A DNA stretch of 64,000 nucleotides. Origin: Distichodus sexfasciatus. Its lineage: Eukaryota > Chordata > Actinopteri > Characiformes > Distichodontidae. The notes beneath the pieces were generated by a model, which made no database searches, was not told the origin of the DNA, and was given only the letters and a program-made list of their open reading frames with translations. The first letter of the stretch is position 1. Each line of letters begins with the position of its first letter. Shown here piece after piece: positions 23,479 to 36,120 of this stretch. A program made the position numbers and the translations under genes. The stretch covers positions 558,001 through 622,000 of the forward strand of contig JAVGVS010000184.1 in NCBI GenBank assembly GCA_032718565.1, read 5' to 3'.

Positions 23479-25245
23479 CTGTCAGTGGGGAGATAAAAAA
23501 AAAAAAAAAGAGAGAATGTCCAGTAGTATTCCCAGAAAATAGATAAATAAATAAATCATGTTTTAAAGTTTACAGGTTTTATTTTACCTTTATCCAAGTC
23601 AACAACCTTAGGAGAACAATGTTTGGACATTTCTGCTTCTTTCAGGAGGTTGTTTTTATAGTCTGAGAACAGACAACCAGTTGGTCAATACTAGCTAGTC
23701 TAAGCACTGACGTAGCAGCAGGTATGAACGGCCAGGTCAACTCACCCATCTTTGCCTCCTCCTCGTTGCACGTCTTCACTTCTGGGACATCAGTATCATA
23801 AGTTTTGCTTGCAGGAGATACACGACCTCTGCATCAGAGACATAAACTATTACGCCAGAGTAAATGGAATGATTATTGATATTAGGTGATTGCTATCATA
23901 ATGTTGTCTCACATGTACTTCACCGCAGGCAGTGGTGGTTTTGTAGTCATTCGTGGGTCATATTCCAAAGCTGTCAAAAGAATGTAGACATTAATATTTA
24001 CTGTGGCCATACTGCAAATGGTATTCTCTAGGTGTCCAGAGTAAGGTGAAGTACTGACTTTGTGCCTTCCGGCGGGTTAGGAAGATGATGGCTAACACAA
24101 TCAGTGCCAGCAGGAGAATTGTGGCCAGGATGTAGCCCAGCTGCTGCAGGAAATGACCTCGATGTTCTGGCAGGATGACGTTGATGACTCGTGGCGGCGC
24201 CTCCACCACATTTGTGTCTATGAAGAGACCGGGACATAGTCGCCTGAGACCAAAATCTCCCAAGAGTAATATAATTTGTAGGCTACTGACTGATATTGAT
24301 GTCTTCTTTTTAAAAACTGTATAAACAGGTATAAAAATTCAAATCTTTTTAAAATATTTACCTTGCTGCTGACTGTATTTTTACTTGCCACATGAGGGCA
24401 CTGCCTTCTCATAAACCTTTTTGTATTTTGTATCCAAACCAAACCATTCTTGGTAAAAAGCAATGGCTGAAAGAATATGCAAACCACTACCACAGTTGTG
24501 CAGTGCACAACTAAAATGCATACAGATTTGAGAATATATTTCAATATACACATAAAAATGTGTCAGTAAGAACAAATTACTCAACAAACAATAGTACATT
24601 GCCTAGAGACTTTTTCAAAGAATAAGGCTCATGCCAAATTTACTCCACCTGGGTTGAGTTTGAAAACATTCACTCTAAAAGCATGTAAAATATGTCTGGG
24701 TCAGCCTCTCAAATTTCCCTAGCTTCTCCCTCCTGACGGTATGGGCACAGCCCTGGCACTACAAAGCTCAAGAACAAAGAGCAGATAAGACTGCCCAGAA
24801 TCAGCTGGAATCAGCCCCAGAATGAAGGTGAAGAGAAGCAGATGGCCGAGACAAGATGGTGCAATGAACTGTTACAAACTGGACTCTCTTTTACTTTTAG
24901 CCGAGGCTGTGCCACCCTAGAAGTCCAATAAACAAAACATAACCTATAACAATAACTAAATAGCCTTGTGACCACAGATACAATGCTTTGCAGATAGTTG
25001 TTGAAAATGTACAGATAATATGATGATTAATAAAAATAAAAGAAAGGCCACAGGAAAAAAAAATGAAAAAGGCGGAGAGGCACAGAAGAAAGAAAGAGAG
25101 AGAGAGACTGTCTGGAGTCTAGTGTTTTCATTGGAGTCCTGAGTAGGGGTAAAAGACACGTCGCTCCTGCAGGAACAGTTGGACGCTGGGCTCATAATAA
25201 TAAGGTGCTGGGAGGATCAAAGAACACTCCGATCTAGGAGTGACT

Positions 25246-25285
<40 letters not shown>

Positions 25286-28200
25286 CTGCAGATTTTTAAC
25301 AGTATTCTTGCCCCAAAACTGGCTTTCATTGTGTCTTTTACAACAGAATACTCGTTAGCACAATGTCAAAAGATTTTCAGCATTTCCTTCAACGCACCGC
25401 AGGGCACACACACTCACACTCCCATTCATACCTTACAGGACCAATTTATAGTCGCTAATTAACCTATACTGCATGCCTTTGGACTGTGGGAGGAAACCGT
25501 ATGCAAACTCCACACAGAAAGGCCCTACGGCCGACCTGGGGATCGAATCCAGGACCTTTTTTTACGGTGAGGCGGCAATGCTAGCCACTGCCCCACCATG
25601 CCCCCTATTAACTGATTAGTATATATACAAATACTCACTTCTCTGCAATCTTCTTCACTAAAAAATGCTACAGCATCTCAGGGGATTAATGGGAAAATTG
25701 CCAATTGGTAGCAGCAGACTACAATTATCAAGAGAACTTGAACCATCTCTTTAATGTGAGTGGCATAAACACCAGTTTAGTGTGGAGCCACCATCATTAC
25801 TTGTGGATACCTGCCACTTCAGCTCAACCACAGCACAAAGGCCTGCTGGGAAGATAGCACACCACAACCCTGACATCATTGCCGACTAAAAGCTGAGATT
25901 AGACACACTCACTACTGCCTGAGGTGAAACGAGCTGCTGTGCACCGTCCGGCATTGTTATACAATCACATAAAAAGGGAGTAGTGAACTATTACAGGTGG
26001 CTGCATTGTGAAAACTGGTTGGTCTGTGGCGAATGAAAGGAAGTGTTGAAAACAAAAACTTCTTTTGCAACTAATTGAAGAAAAGCCCAGATCATGCAGA
26101 TCAGTCTGTGTGACTTCCTACAGCTGCTTGGCCTTCAACTGGTTCCTTCACAGAACTCAAAAACTTGGCTGCTGTTTCCAGAGAGTAAGGCGAAGTCAAG
26201 TTTTTGTAGGGACAGTAATCCGGAATATGAGCTCATCAGGAACCATAGGATTGACCTGATTTCATGGTCACCAGGGTGGACACAGTGTATGCGCTGCTCT
26301 CAAGAAAAGCATGAGTGGCCACCAACAATATCCTTTCTGCTGTCAATAAAAGAAGCTCTCTAAAGTCTTTTTCTAATCATCAACTAATTAGCTATTTCTT
26401 TTCTGCCCCTTCTCAACTGTAGCTACTGTGTGGAGAGGGAACTGTCACAGAAATGCTACCATTCTATCATCCAGTATGGTGCAGCACATTTAAAGAGGCT
26501 CCACCATGTCTCTATAAAGCATTTTTGCTTTCTATAAAAGCTTTATATTAACAATAACATGAACTGGATAAAGTGATTTGCATCTAAGATTCACTGTGTG
26601 CTTAAAAAGAGAGCAGGAGAATGGCCTGCATATTTGGGCTAGGTGGAGGAGGATTGGTGGGAGTTGTGAGCTGACCTAAATCCAACCCAGTCTCCTCCTC
26701 ATGGATTCAAGGCTGATTTAAAACTCCAGCCACCGCCAACGGGATGCTTCAGCTATGAAGCAAACTTCAACGTCAGTGGTTAGAGGTGACAAGAAACTTG
26801 AGGAAAAATAAAAAAAGAAGCCGACAAAAAGCAAGAATGAGAGGAGAATGAGAGAGAAAAGAAGCAGAGAGGAATCAAATGAGTGATGAGAAAGAAGAAG
26901 AAAGGAAATACTAACTCACATAAATTGTGAAAAGAGGAAGAACAAAAGACAAACCAGCAGCCACAAACTGCTTATTTGACTGATAGCAGCTTCAGAATTA
27001 AAGATGGCCGAAAATGATTCGAGAAAGTTCACAATCATTTAGAGTCGCCTGAACTTGCCGGCGAAAACCAACAGAACAATGTTGTTCATCAAGAATATTC
27101 TATAGTTGCTGTTTTATCAGGTCATTATTTGAGTAGAATTAGTCTGTATTTTTTATAGTAATGCATTTAGCAGTTTCCAAGTGTTTTGGCTCTTTTCTCC
27201 CCTTCTAAATGGATGTGATGTTATCCCACTGGATTCCACGGAGGTTTGTGTAGACTCTGCTCCGGTATGTGGACACATTTTTCAACCATAGAAAATGACT
27301 TTCCCACATTCTCCCATTAGTGGTTATTTGACCATTGCCCGACTTGCCACCCCCCGCCCCGCCACCCCTCAATAATTACAACTTATGTGTCACACCACCT
27401 CTATCTCTCCACTGTTTCCACCCCTACACTCTTTCCTTCAATCGCCTTCCATCTGCCAATCCCTTTCCAAAACGAAAGAATCTTCAGTCCTCCTTTTCCC
27501 CCTGTCTGTCTGGCAGAACTTCAAACACAAACACACACATGGCGAGCAGGACCAGAGCTGACAGAGAGGGGTGAGATGAGGGAACCGACAGAGAGGCGAG
27601 GAACAGAGAGATGTGGGAAAAGTTGAGAAAAAGGAAAGTATATATCAGTGAAATAGTGCAGATAATAATTGTATCTTTATTTAATGTGTGCACTATGAAC
27701 TGTTTTAAAAAGCAATTTAACCATAGAGCAGTGTCTCTCAGTGTGTAATCTAGTCCTTTTTCAAAAGGTCACTTTGTAAGTTATCCACTTATCAAAGTTG
27801 TTTTTTTCTCCTTTCTTAGCAAAGAGGAGTTTTGGGGGAAAAGAGAGAGAGAGAAAGAGAGAATGAAACAACAGCTGCTGGGAGAGGGGCTGCGGTTGGC
27901 TCAGTATCTGCTGAGTATAGCAGAGGAAGTACACAGTAAAACATGTTTAAATGCACAAACCAGTAATGAGGCTCCCCAACCCCCACACTCATAAAAAATA
28001 CAACACTGAGAGCTCAAAAACTCCAAAACAACGGTCATCAGCCTGCGCAGTAAAATCTACAAAACACAAACAAAAGAGTCATCTCTGAGAAACATGGGCT
28101 TTCTGTTACTTTTACACACATCCCACAGTACAGGGCCTCAGCACACATGTAATTCTCTGCTAAACACTGTTCAGTACAACATCCAGTCCAGTCATCACAC

Positions 28201-31200
28201 ATATTCACCTACACTTTGGAAATGAGAGTCAGGTGGGAACGCACTTTTGTTGGAACCATGGTCTACACTGATTTCCCTGTGTTAGCACTGCAAGTAGCTG
28301 TTCTGCAGAAACATTATAAGAACTGGGTCTTACATTGCATTCCAGAAAACTGGGAAGTTGGAAATTTCACACCTCCGACTAGAAAAAGCGCAGTGGAATG
28401 CCACTCGAAGTCGAAGGTCCTACTAGCGAAGTCAGGGCAAATCGATCTGCCCCGACTTCACGAGATGCAGCAGCCTGACCTCACAGAACAATGGCGGCGC
28501 CCATGGAAATGCACGTCATGAATCATTTGCTAGATTATACACTATTATTTATCTTTATTTATCGGTTATACTAGGCATTGCCATGTAACACAGTTTGTTC
28601 TGACTTTGGTGTGAGGATATGTTGCTATAATTTCTCCGCATTCAGCAAAATGTAAAAAAAAAAAAAAAAACTATAGGCGATGCAAAGAAAAAGATTAGGC
28701 AATGAAAACTGTTATGCTCTTGCCTTTAGCTTTCAGCATCACAGAGACAATCAAACTGCCTATTGTTGAACGACATGTAAATAAGGTATTTACAGATTTC
28801 GATAAGTATCAATAATTAATATCAAAGTGATTTGATCACACAGGATCCTTATGAAAAGAAATAGATACATTTTCATAAGTCAGAACGTCAGTTGTGTGAC
28901 TGGAAACCTGCATTTCTTTAAAGTAGGCTACTCTGCAGTACAATATTTTCATGTCCAAAATATTTCATTTCTGCAGAACAGTGCAGTATTTTGTATGAAT
29001 GAAGTTTTTTTGTGTAATACTGTAGAAAAACTGTAGTTTCGATACTGCAGTACAATGGAGGGTTTTTTTATTATTCACTTTCTCAGTTGATGCTTATGCA
29101 CTAACGTTATTTTGATGTTTCCATTAATTGAATGAAATCTTTCAGTGTATATCTTATCACAGTCGGCCATATTTTTTATTTACGTTCGACTTTGTTCACC
29201 TGGAACACTTTGACTTTGCACCTAGTACACTTCAAGAAGGAATAAGCCGGACATCCAATACCTTGAAATGATCTCCAAATCAATGTATAAATGCAAATTT
29301 TTTTGGTTGTCGTTGCTGTTTATCAGTTAAAATATGACTGAACCGTAGCATTTTTGCAATCTATCGCTCCCCCCTACGTTCAATGCATCTGATTTGTTAA
29401 AAAGTAACATATATAGTAAATGCAAATGAGTAGGGAATAAACTTGCACTGTGCATAAGTGTTTTGCCAGTTACTTTTGTCAAAATGTGTTTGTATGTGAA
29501 TGGCTAAATGGATGAATGAATACAGATATGAACTGAATTTGAAATTGATGAGGATGTGCCTCTTACTGGGGTCCTCTTTGGGCAGTGAATACGGGGCATC
29601 AGTGGCCTCTTGAGACACAGGCGGGCTGACGGTCAGCTGGAAGATGCGTCTCTCGTGCAGGCCACAGTAGTGGTGGTGCAGGTGGCAGGAGTACAAACCC
29701 TGGTCAGCGGGCTGCACGTCTGCGATGATGAGTGAAAAGTCGCCCTGGTAGAATGCTGTGGCCGATATGTTCATTTTCCTCTGGATGAAGAGCGGGCCGT
29801 AGTGCCGACGCTCTCCCGAAGCATACAGGTCAATGAGGCGGTCGGCGCGGTCGTGTTGGACCCCTGGAGGCTGCCTGTCCCAGTGAACTACTTGCTGCTG
29901 GTCTTCCTGGCTGTTTCCCTCTGTCCAAATCGGACGCCGGTTTACGCAGGGGAGCACCACTGAGCTTCCCGCCAAGACCACATACACAGCCTTCTGGCCG
30001 TCCCAGAAACGCCGCTCCTTACGGGCTACAATCACAACACAGAGGGTTATTCAGTGGCATTTTTGTTCTGCAATGTAGACATCAAAAAACTTCATTAAAG
30101 GCAAAATGTACTTTTTCTGACAGTGTTCAGGGTTCCTCATAAACACATCTGAGAAAGATATGGGGCAAAATACCAAATCCCAAATGTAAAAAGTAGAATA
30201 TGTTAAAATAAACTGAGAATAAACATTTCTTATAAGATAATAATATGAGTAATACTGTCTTCGGGGTTTTCCCTGTAATCTAGTTACAAAATAAGAAGTA
30301 AATTTATAAAGAGTGCTGTTAAATCTTGAAAACATTAGATCTCCAGTTTCATACATTTTTAAGATAATAAATTACAGAAGTGCATAAAACTACCATGTTT
30401 TGCTATCCAGGAATTGTACCAACCAACCTGATTTAGTAACATTCAGCTGCACTTTAATAGACTCATAAAGATGGCAGTAGTGATGGTGAAGATTGCAGGA
30501 GTAGATACCTCTGTCACTTGTTGCCACATCTGTAACACATTCATCGGTTTATCAGAGTTCATCTGTAATCTCAAATCAAGGCAGAGGAATTTTTAAGTGA
30601 ATTAAAGTGACTTACTCTTGATAACTAGTGAGAAGTTGCCATCTTTAAATGCATTGTTGGACATGCTGATGCGGCCCTGGTTATTGGCATTGTAGATGCG
30701 CTGATCTCCAGCGGAAAACATGTCTAGAACACGCTCCATAGTGTAGTCCGGAGAACTCCGGAACAGATCCCAGTGGACCACGCGCTGGCGGTCCTTCAAG
30801 CGGTCCTGGGTCCATACCATGCGCTGGCTGTGGCACTGCAGTACTGCCCGAGACCCTTGAGGAGCGCTGATGTTGTACATGGCCACCACCACACTATTGC
30901 CATCATTCTGGCCTAGCACTGAAGAATGAGAAAGATTAAAAACTCAGTTATTTTTTGTGTATTTCTCTGTGAGGAAATACTTAAATACTGTTTTCCTAAC
31001 TAAAACAATGTACATAACACATCCATATGTACTGTATATGCTAAATAATTTATTATTAAATAACATCTCAAAAAATGATTTGTTTAAAGACAGTTCTGTA
31101 TTTTTGTGACGGTCCCTAATCCAGTGGCAGTCGTATTGTAGCGGCTAGGGTGTTCCCACTGCGTCTGGAAGGTCACCAGTTCGAATCCCGGACCGGTAAA

Positions 31201-34200
31201 GGTACCACTGAGGTACTAATGAGTAAGGTACCATCCCCAAGCACTGCTCCCAGTGCACTGCCCATGTCAGCTGCCAAACGGCTCCTTCATGGATGGGTCA
31301 AATGCAGAGGTCACATTTAGTTGTGGTGCACTATGTGCTGTGCAGTACTGTGCTGTGTTCACAATGACAAATACTCACTCACTTTCACTTTCAGTGGGAA
31401 TATTTGTAAAGTATGTGTGAAAGCCCATACGGTTATTCTGATTTCAACTCCTTTTCAAATCATTTTAGTGGAAATAGGACAGAGCTCCAATGCATCAGGT
31501 TGTCCTAAATTATCATCCAACCAGGTGAACCAATTAGGATACATCTATATTAATTTGGCTGAAACATGTTGGTTTAATGGTTTGTGGGTTTAATCTAAAA
31601 CGTCTTCCAACATTTCATGTTTTCTTTTCCATTTACCCTGTAAATGAAATGTGGGTGTCTCTTACTAGCATTACAGTACAGTAAGCTGTTGAAAGTAAGC
31701 ACTTCATATTATTAAGCAGTAAAAAAGAAAGAACCAACAGGTGGAAACCTGAAAACTGCTGATACAGATACATGTGACATGGTTTGCTCAACCGCTTTCT
31801 TAATATCAAAAAGTTATTTGCTGAATTTCTTTGACTTGTTCCTCCATCTTTTCCATAGGTTTGCTTCACTGTTTTGTCCTGTACAACTGCATTATACCCT
31901 AACGCAGGGGTTTTCAATCGGTGGTCCGTGACATGAAATTCAGTTTCACTACTGAAATAACTTTTTAAAAATTTCATTGGATCTATTTTGCAAACCATTT
32001 CCAGATGTTTTGGGCATCTTTATGAATTAATTAATTTAATGCAAATATCTAAAAATTAATGCTCCCCCCACTCACACACACACAGGCACACAGTGGACCA
32101 CAGAATGGTGGTCCCTGGGACAGAACCAGTTGAAAACCCCTGCCCTAATGTAATGGACCACAAAAAAAAGTCTCTAGTAATGCTGGTAGAAGACTGCTGA
32201 AGAGTCTTAACACTGTCTAAACAGGTCAAAAAGATAAACAGACAAGAACTGAGCGACTTACCAGTGATGAACAGTGATGAAACAGCAACTGTAACAAAAA
32301 GAGAAAAGCTGGTTAAAACACACACACACACACTCAGACAGGCAACTCTTTTAGCCCAAAGGCATGAAAGCTTGCCAGACCCCGTCGTTATCCTGCTTCC
32401 TCCCAGGCTGAGTTGAGTAACCTTCAGAGCCTAACCAAGGACCAGATGGTCCCTGTCGCCTCTGCTAACAACTCTGTTTGTGCTATCTGAAGCTGGTTAA
32501 CTGTATTGCTCTGGGGGGCAAGTTGGCTGTCACACTGACAGTCTGATATGTTGCCACAAATATAGTCATATGGCAATTTGGCCAATTCTTCATTCAGGAA
32601 ACAGAAATGTATGGGACATATTTTCAGATATAGCAGATATAATGGCAATTAATAGCCACAAATTATACTACAGAGGTTCAAGTGTGTATTACTGATATGA
32701 CCTGAACTCCAGACATGAAGACATGTTTATGAACTTATATCTGACTGACTGCAAATTCAGTAAGACACAGTCATCCCATCACATGATACGCAAGATAGCC
32801 ATAAGGCAAAAGATATTAGAGTAAATGTTTGAATAATCTTGAATAATGATTATGAGTTCATGCAGAGGAATGTCTCAAATAAACAGGTTTCTAACCATTT
32901 AAATTCCATTTCAACCATCAATTGTAATAAAGAAAAAATGTCATTGGGCTTAAAATGTTCAAAACATTCTATTCATTATTTGATCCGAGGCATATCTTAA
33001 TGACGCAGTTTGTAAGAAATGATTTTAAAAGTCTTTAAAGAACTGAAAGGAGTTTTTAAGGAATTAAAGGACTTTAAACTGTCACTCTACACCATATAAT
33101 GCATGTTAACCTCAATGATGTACAATGATGGATTTCGGTCCATAATATATCACTGTAAGCAAAAATGTATTAAATATTAAAGGTTTGAACATTAAATCCT
33201 TTCATTCACAAATTATGTTCCACCAAGCAAAAATATGTGGGCCATTTATATGGCACCACAAAATATCCCTATTTAGCTTATTCAACATGTCAAATTTTGG
33301 ATTCTCCATTTTTCAGCAATGCATGCTTTTCAAATTTTCCTTATGCAGACAAATATGTTGCTAAGCAGTGAGCATAAATGATCATGTTTGCATATTCATA
33401 CTAAAGAAAGAACTGAATTGGCATAGTTACACCTGTAGAGCTTAACACATTTTTGCTGTTACAGGAGCATTAAGTGTTGTTTAGCAGGAGCATTAAGTGT
33501 TGTCAGTTTATGTGTGTGTATATGTGGAAAGTCTCATCCCAAAGAACATGAATTAAGAGGGTTTTGATTTGAAACAGCAGACACTTTATGAGATTGAGTC
33601 ATTTTTACTGTTCTGCCGAAACCACCCACATACTTAAAACACACTCAGACGCACCTACACAACACCCTCAACAACATTACTGAACATGTTTACAGTTAGC
33701 AGTGGCAGCAATACACACACTCCAACACACACATTCAAAACGAACACAGACTGTTTTAATTAAATATAGAAATAATTTCAAGCCCTGTCTCTGAACCTGA
33801 TCTCCACACAAGAGTTGAACTCACTAAAAATATACTAAAATGCACTCTAAACAGTTGTTTTAGGAAATGTGGTCATTAAATAAAAGCCTCAAAAACTGCA
33901 AAAGTTGGCCTGCTCAGAATGTTCCGTATTGTTTGAATTTAGCCTGACAAAAGGCTTTCAATAGATGCTTTGGGACAGACTTAAACATGGAACATATGTT
34001 TTGTGCTTTTGCATGATTATGGTGCTTTTCCATGATGAGGGTTGTCATACTGAATCTAATGGTGAGGGAAATAGACAGGAATGACTATTATATATTTATT
34101 ATAAAGGTAATGAAATTGTGTTAGAGACAGTAATGTCCATAAAGTTTCCAGCAATAAGAGACAGTGGAAAAGAGAGTGAGGGAGAATTGAGAGTCTACAC

Positions 34201-36120
34201 ACCCGCACACACACACCTCACACCAGATCGCACAACTCAACAGCTGCACATGAGAGTGTAAGATTTTCAGCTTTCTGTTTCTCTCTAAGGGAAAGTGCAC
34301 CATTCACTGATGAAACAGAAGTGAGACTTTGCAAGTTTAAAAAATCTGAAAGTCACACAGTCAAGATTGGAGCCCACTGAGGAAGTGCATCTGCAAAAGC
34401 TCTTTTGCTGTCTTGGATAAAGATGAAGGGGATTTTCTGAATGAATTAGTTAAGAAAGAGAAAGATTTCCATTTGGATGACTTGAATGCATCACTTCAAT
34501 GTGTTGGTAGACTATGTAACATAATCATTTTTAAAACTCCAGTAAAAGTTTGCCCGTATCATTAATTTTGAGGACTGCAGAAGAGTCCGGCCCACTTTTC
34601 TTCAAACTTTTTTCTTGTTATGTTGAAGTATTGTCTCTTACCAGTATGTTTCTAGTGAATTCTAACCAGAGCACTTTAGTTAGACTCTGACAACACGTTG
34701 TACCACAGACTGTGGGTGCTGCACCTGGCCTGGGCCTTTCTGCAGTCCTCAAAATCTGCTGAATGTCCAGAAATATTCACTTCACTGAACTGACCTTCAA
34801 ACCTGTTATGGTTTGTTATAGACCCAGGCCTTTATTACTTAACCAATACCTTTAATTCTTCAATAACCCCTATATGATGATGGAAAGTGATTTACTGTGA
34901 GCCAAATCCTAAGACATAAGATGACAGCAGCCTCGGAACTGGGTCAAGACATGAAACTGACTCAACCTCAAGGAAATGAATCAGTCGTGGTCAGATGTTT
35001 TCTTCGGTTTTTGAATAAAACCACATGTCTCTTCTTTAGGTGTGAATCACAACCACTTTCTTGCAGACACAGCAAAAATGGAGACTTTTGATTAAAAAAT
35101 CTGTTATTCAAGTGAGTCACACATACCTTTTGCTATGTTGAATAACGTTTGCACGACTACCCCTGGGTGAATATGCCTGACTTAACCAAAGAGTGTTTTC
35201 TTCAAGTTAGGCCCCATAAGAAACCCTCTAACATACTAAATCAACGTACTTCTAGCTGGCCTAAGCATTATCAGGTCAGTTCCTTACTCCCACTGAGAAA
35301 AGCTGGGGGAACAAACACAATACCATAGTGATCGAAACACAAAGCAAGAAAATGGCCATGCTGAGTTTTTTCTCCTTTTAGAACACATCTGGTTGCTCTC
35401 TTACACGTAATGTCTCTGCATAGATTCACTGTCTCTCACCTCACTTTGTCCACCAGTCCGGAAAATATTCCCTCAACTATTTCCCTTTAAGGGCACCGAG
35501 CTTTGACTGAGGAAAAAATAGCTTTTTTCCCCCCAAACAAAGAAGCATGGACACTGTAAAGAATGTCCACATGCAACAGCTGGTCGAGACATTTGGTCAT
35601 GAAAAGACAAACCGTAAAGACAGACTGAAAAGCCATTACAACATGTTGACAAGTTTAAAGGGAAGGATTAAGAAAGCTCAACAATATTTCTTGGAGGAGA
35701 TTTTTTGAGGATGCTTTCAAAACTGTCAATAAACAAGTAGTTTATGGTCTGTACAAAACTCTGTCTCTCTCTCTCTCTTTGCATAATCGAGGCTTAAATT
35801 ATCATTCACACATGCTGACAGATGCAAGACTTAAAACTAGTAATAACTTTAATATGACTCTAAACCAAATCGCGAGCAAAACCATAGGCTTTACGCGAAA
35901 CCATAAGCTTAACCAAAACCATAAGCCAACATACTGAGAAAAAGTACTCTACATGTTACAAGTACTATTAATGCTTTAACGTGGAACAAATCACTATTGC
36001 AAGTAAAAAGTGACGGCAAATTTTTTTTCAGGCTTTTGCAAAATTATAAAGTATTTTTCTCTGATACTTACTGTGAAAACACAGGGATACCCGGAGCCAA
36101 ACGCGCATACCAGACGCCAT
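23453..36120 (-). CDS. mxra8: Matrix remodeling-associated protein 8 (limitrin/DICAM)
   Basis: Single-pass membrane protein with two V-type Ig domains, acting in cell adhesion and signalling; in mammals it is also the entry receptor of arthritogenic alphaviruses. Ten coding exons give 446 residues, against 442 in human. Order: signal peptide (1 to about 27); Ig1 (about 30-157) with [18 protein letters not shown] and [10 protein letters not shown]; Ig2 (about 162-300) with [20 protein letters not shown] and [16 protein letters not shown]; membrane segment (about 340-360); a tail of about 85 residues with DYKNNLLKE and VVDLDK, matching the human tail. NxS/T sites include NIS, NFS and NVT. Exons are mostly phase 1, as usual for Ig genes. 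The final exon is the least certain part. It lies upstream of dvl1 in the same orientation, as in human. Confidence 0.95.
23588..23662 (-). CDS. mxra8: mxra8 coding exon 9 (conserved tail motif)
   Basis: 75 bp encoding [20 protein letters not shown] and VDLDK, matching DYKNNILKE and IDLDKG near the end of human MXRA8. TCAG acceptor, GTAAAA donor. Confidence 0.9.
23746..23828 (-). CDS. mxra8: mxra8 coding exon 8 (cytoplasmic tail)
   Basis: 83 bp encoding [20 protein letters not shown] and NEEEAKM. Poorly conserved with mammals, but the phases fit both sides. GCAG acceptor, GTGAGT donor. Confidence 0.8.
23913..23970 (-). CDS. mxra8: mxra8 coding exon 7 (cytoplasmic tail)
   Basis: 58 bp encoding [18 protein letters not shown]. 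The acceptor is GACAG. The donor GTGAGA overlaps an in-frame TGA that would be used if the intron were kept. Phase 2 out. Confidence 0.8.
24059..24217 (-). CDS. mxra8: mxra8 coding exon 6 (membrane segment)
   Basis: 159 bp. [20 protein letters not shown], then [20 protein letters not shown] and the rest of the hydrophobic helix, followed by the TRRK stop-transfer. This matches VINVIVPE and FFQQLGYVLAT of human MXRA8. Donor GTCAGT, one base off consensus. Confidence 0.93.
25248..25282. repeat. (GA)n microsatellite
   Basis: About 35 bases of uninterrupted GA in mxra8 intron 5. Confidence 0.95.
25393..25612 (-). mobile_element. L2-like LINE 3' region or L2-mobilised SINE, inverted copy
   Basis: Contains GGACTGTGGGAGGAAACCG, ACTCCACACAGAAAGGCCC, GGATCGAATCCAGGACC and GGCGGCAATGCTAGCCACTG, the complement of the family seen at 56405-56816. 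Confidence 0.75.
28330..28525. repeat. Degenerate dispersed repeat (AACTGGGAAGTTGG type)
   Basis: Contains GAAAACTGGGAAGTTGGAAAT and a CAATGGCGGCGCCCATGGAAA block, a pattern I recognise as a recurrent fish repeat. Family not assigned; the ends are worn. Confidence 0.4.
29567..30025 (-). CDS. mxra8: mxra8 coding exon 5 (Ig2 and stalk)
   Basis: 459 bp. [20 protein letters not shown], then Cys187, the [11 protein letters not shown] motif, the [11 protein letters not shown] strand, and [20 protein letters not shown]. The position of the mammalian RGD reads QGD (residues 254-256, 29739-29747). Acceptor TTGTAG, donor GTAAGA. Confidence 0.96.
30428..30529 (-). CDS. mxra8: mxra8 coding exon 4 (Ig1 end)
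   Basis: 102 bp encoding [20 protein letters not shown] and [13 protein letters not shown], the last strands of Ig1 with the YSCxLHHHYC signature. Acceptor ACAG, donor GTTGGT (weaker than consensus). Confidence 0.94.
30616..30918 (-). CDS. mxra8: mxra8 coding exon 3 (Ig1)
   Basis: 303 bp. [20 protein letters not shown], then [19 protein letters not shown] and the [13 protein letters not shown] strand, ending [12 protein letters not shown] acceptor, GTAAGT donor, phase 1 out. Confidence 0.95.
30960..31117 (-). mobile_element. Dispersed AT-rich element with AGGGACCGTCACAA end (copy 1)
   Basis: Read on the minus strand it starts AGGGACCGTCACAAAAATAC and continues TTTGAGATGTTATTTAATAA. It is similar for about 150 bases to 54482-54660 in opposite orientation. 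It lies in mxra8 intron 2. Confidence 0.6.
31118..31396 (+). mobile_element. tRNA-derived SINE (family A, copy 3)
   Basis: The fullest copy: head with GGTCACCAGTTCGAATCCCGG, then CCGGTAAAGGTACCACTGAGG, a CCCATGTCAGCTGCC core, GGGTCAAATGCAGAGGTCAC, and a 3' end of TCACTCACTTTCACTTTCAG. It directly abuts the preceding element. Confidence 0.8.
31905..32142. mobile_element. hAT non-autonomous element with 13-bp TIRs
   Basis: Exact inverted ends CAGGGGTTTTCAA and TTGAAAACCCCTG. Flanks CCCTAACG and CCCTAATG, a 7 of 8 match as expected for a hAT target duplication. It lies in mxra8 intron 2. A related fragment lies near 62565-62610. Confidence 0.85.
32262..32288 (-). CDS. mxra8: mxra8 coding exon 2 (27-bp exon, signal peptide end)
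   Basis: Encodes AVSSLFIT with split codons at both ends, between TTACAG and GTAAGT. The phases match exons 1 and 3, and the residues complete the hydrophobic core of the signal peptide. Confidence 0.85.
32289..36071 (-). other. mxra8 intron 1
   Basis: 3.8 kb of AT-rich DNA. No exon, RNA gene or clear transposon recognised. Confidence 0.6.
36072..36120 (-). CDS. mxra8: mxra8 coding exon 1 (signal peptide, first part)
   Basis: ATG at 36120 begins [16 protein letters not shown]. It ends in phase 1 at a GTAAGT donor. Short, Arg-containing n-region followed by hydrophobic residues. Confidence 0.88.

Larger units (their letters stand above)
24218..29566 (-). other. mxra8 intron 5
   Basis: 5.3 kb without recognisable exons. 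It holds a GA microsatellite, an L2-like fragment and a degenerate repeat near 28330-28520. The rest shows nothing I can identify. Confidence 0.6.
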
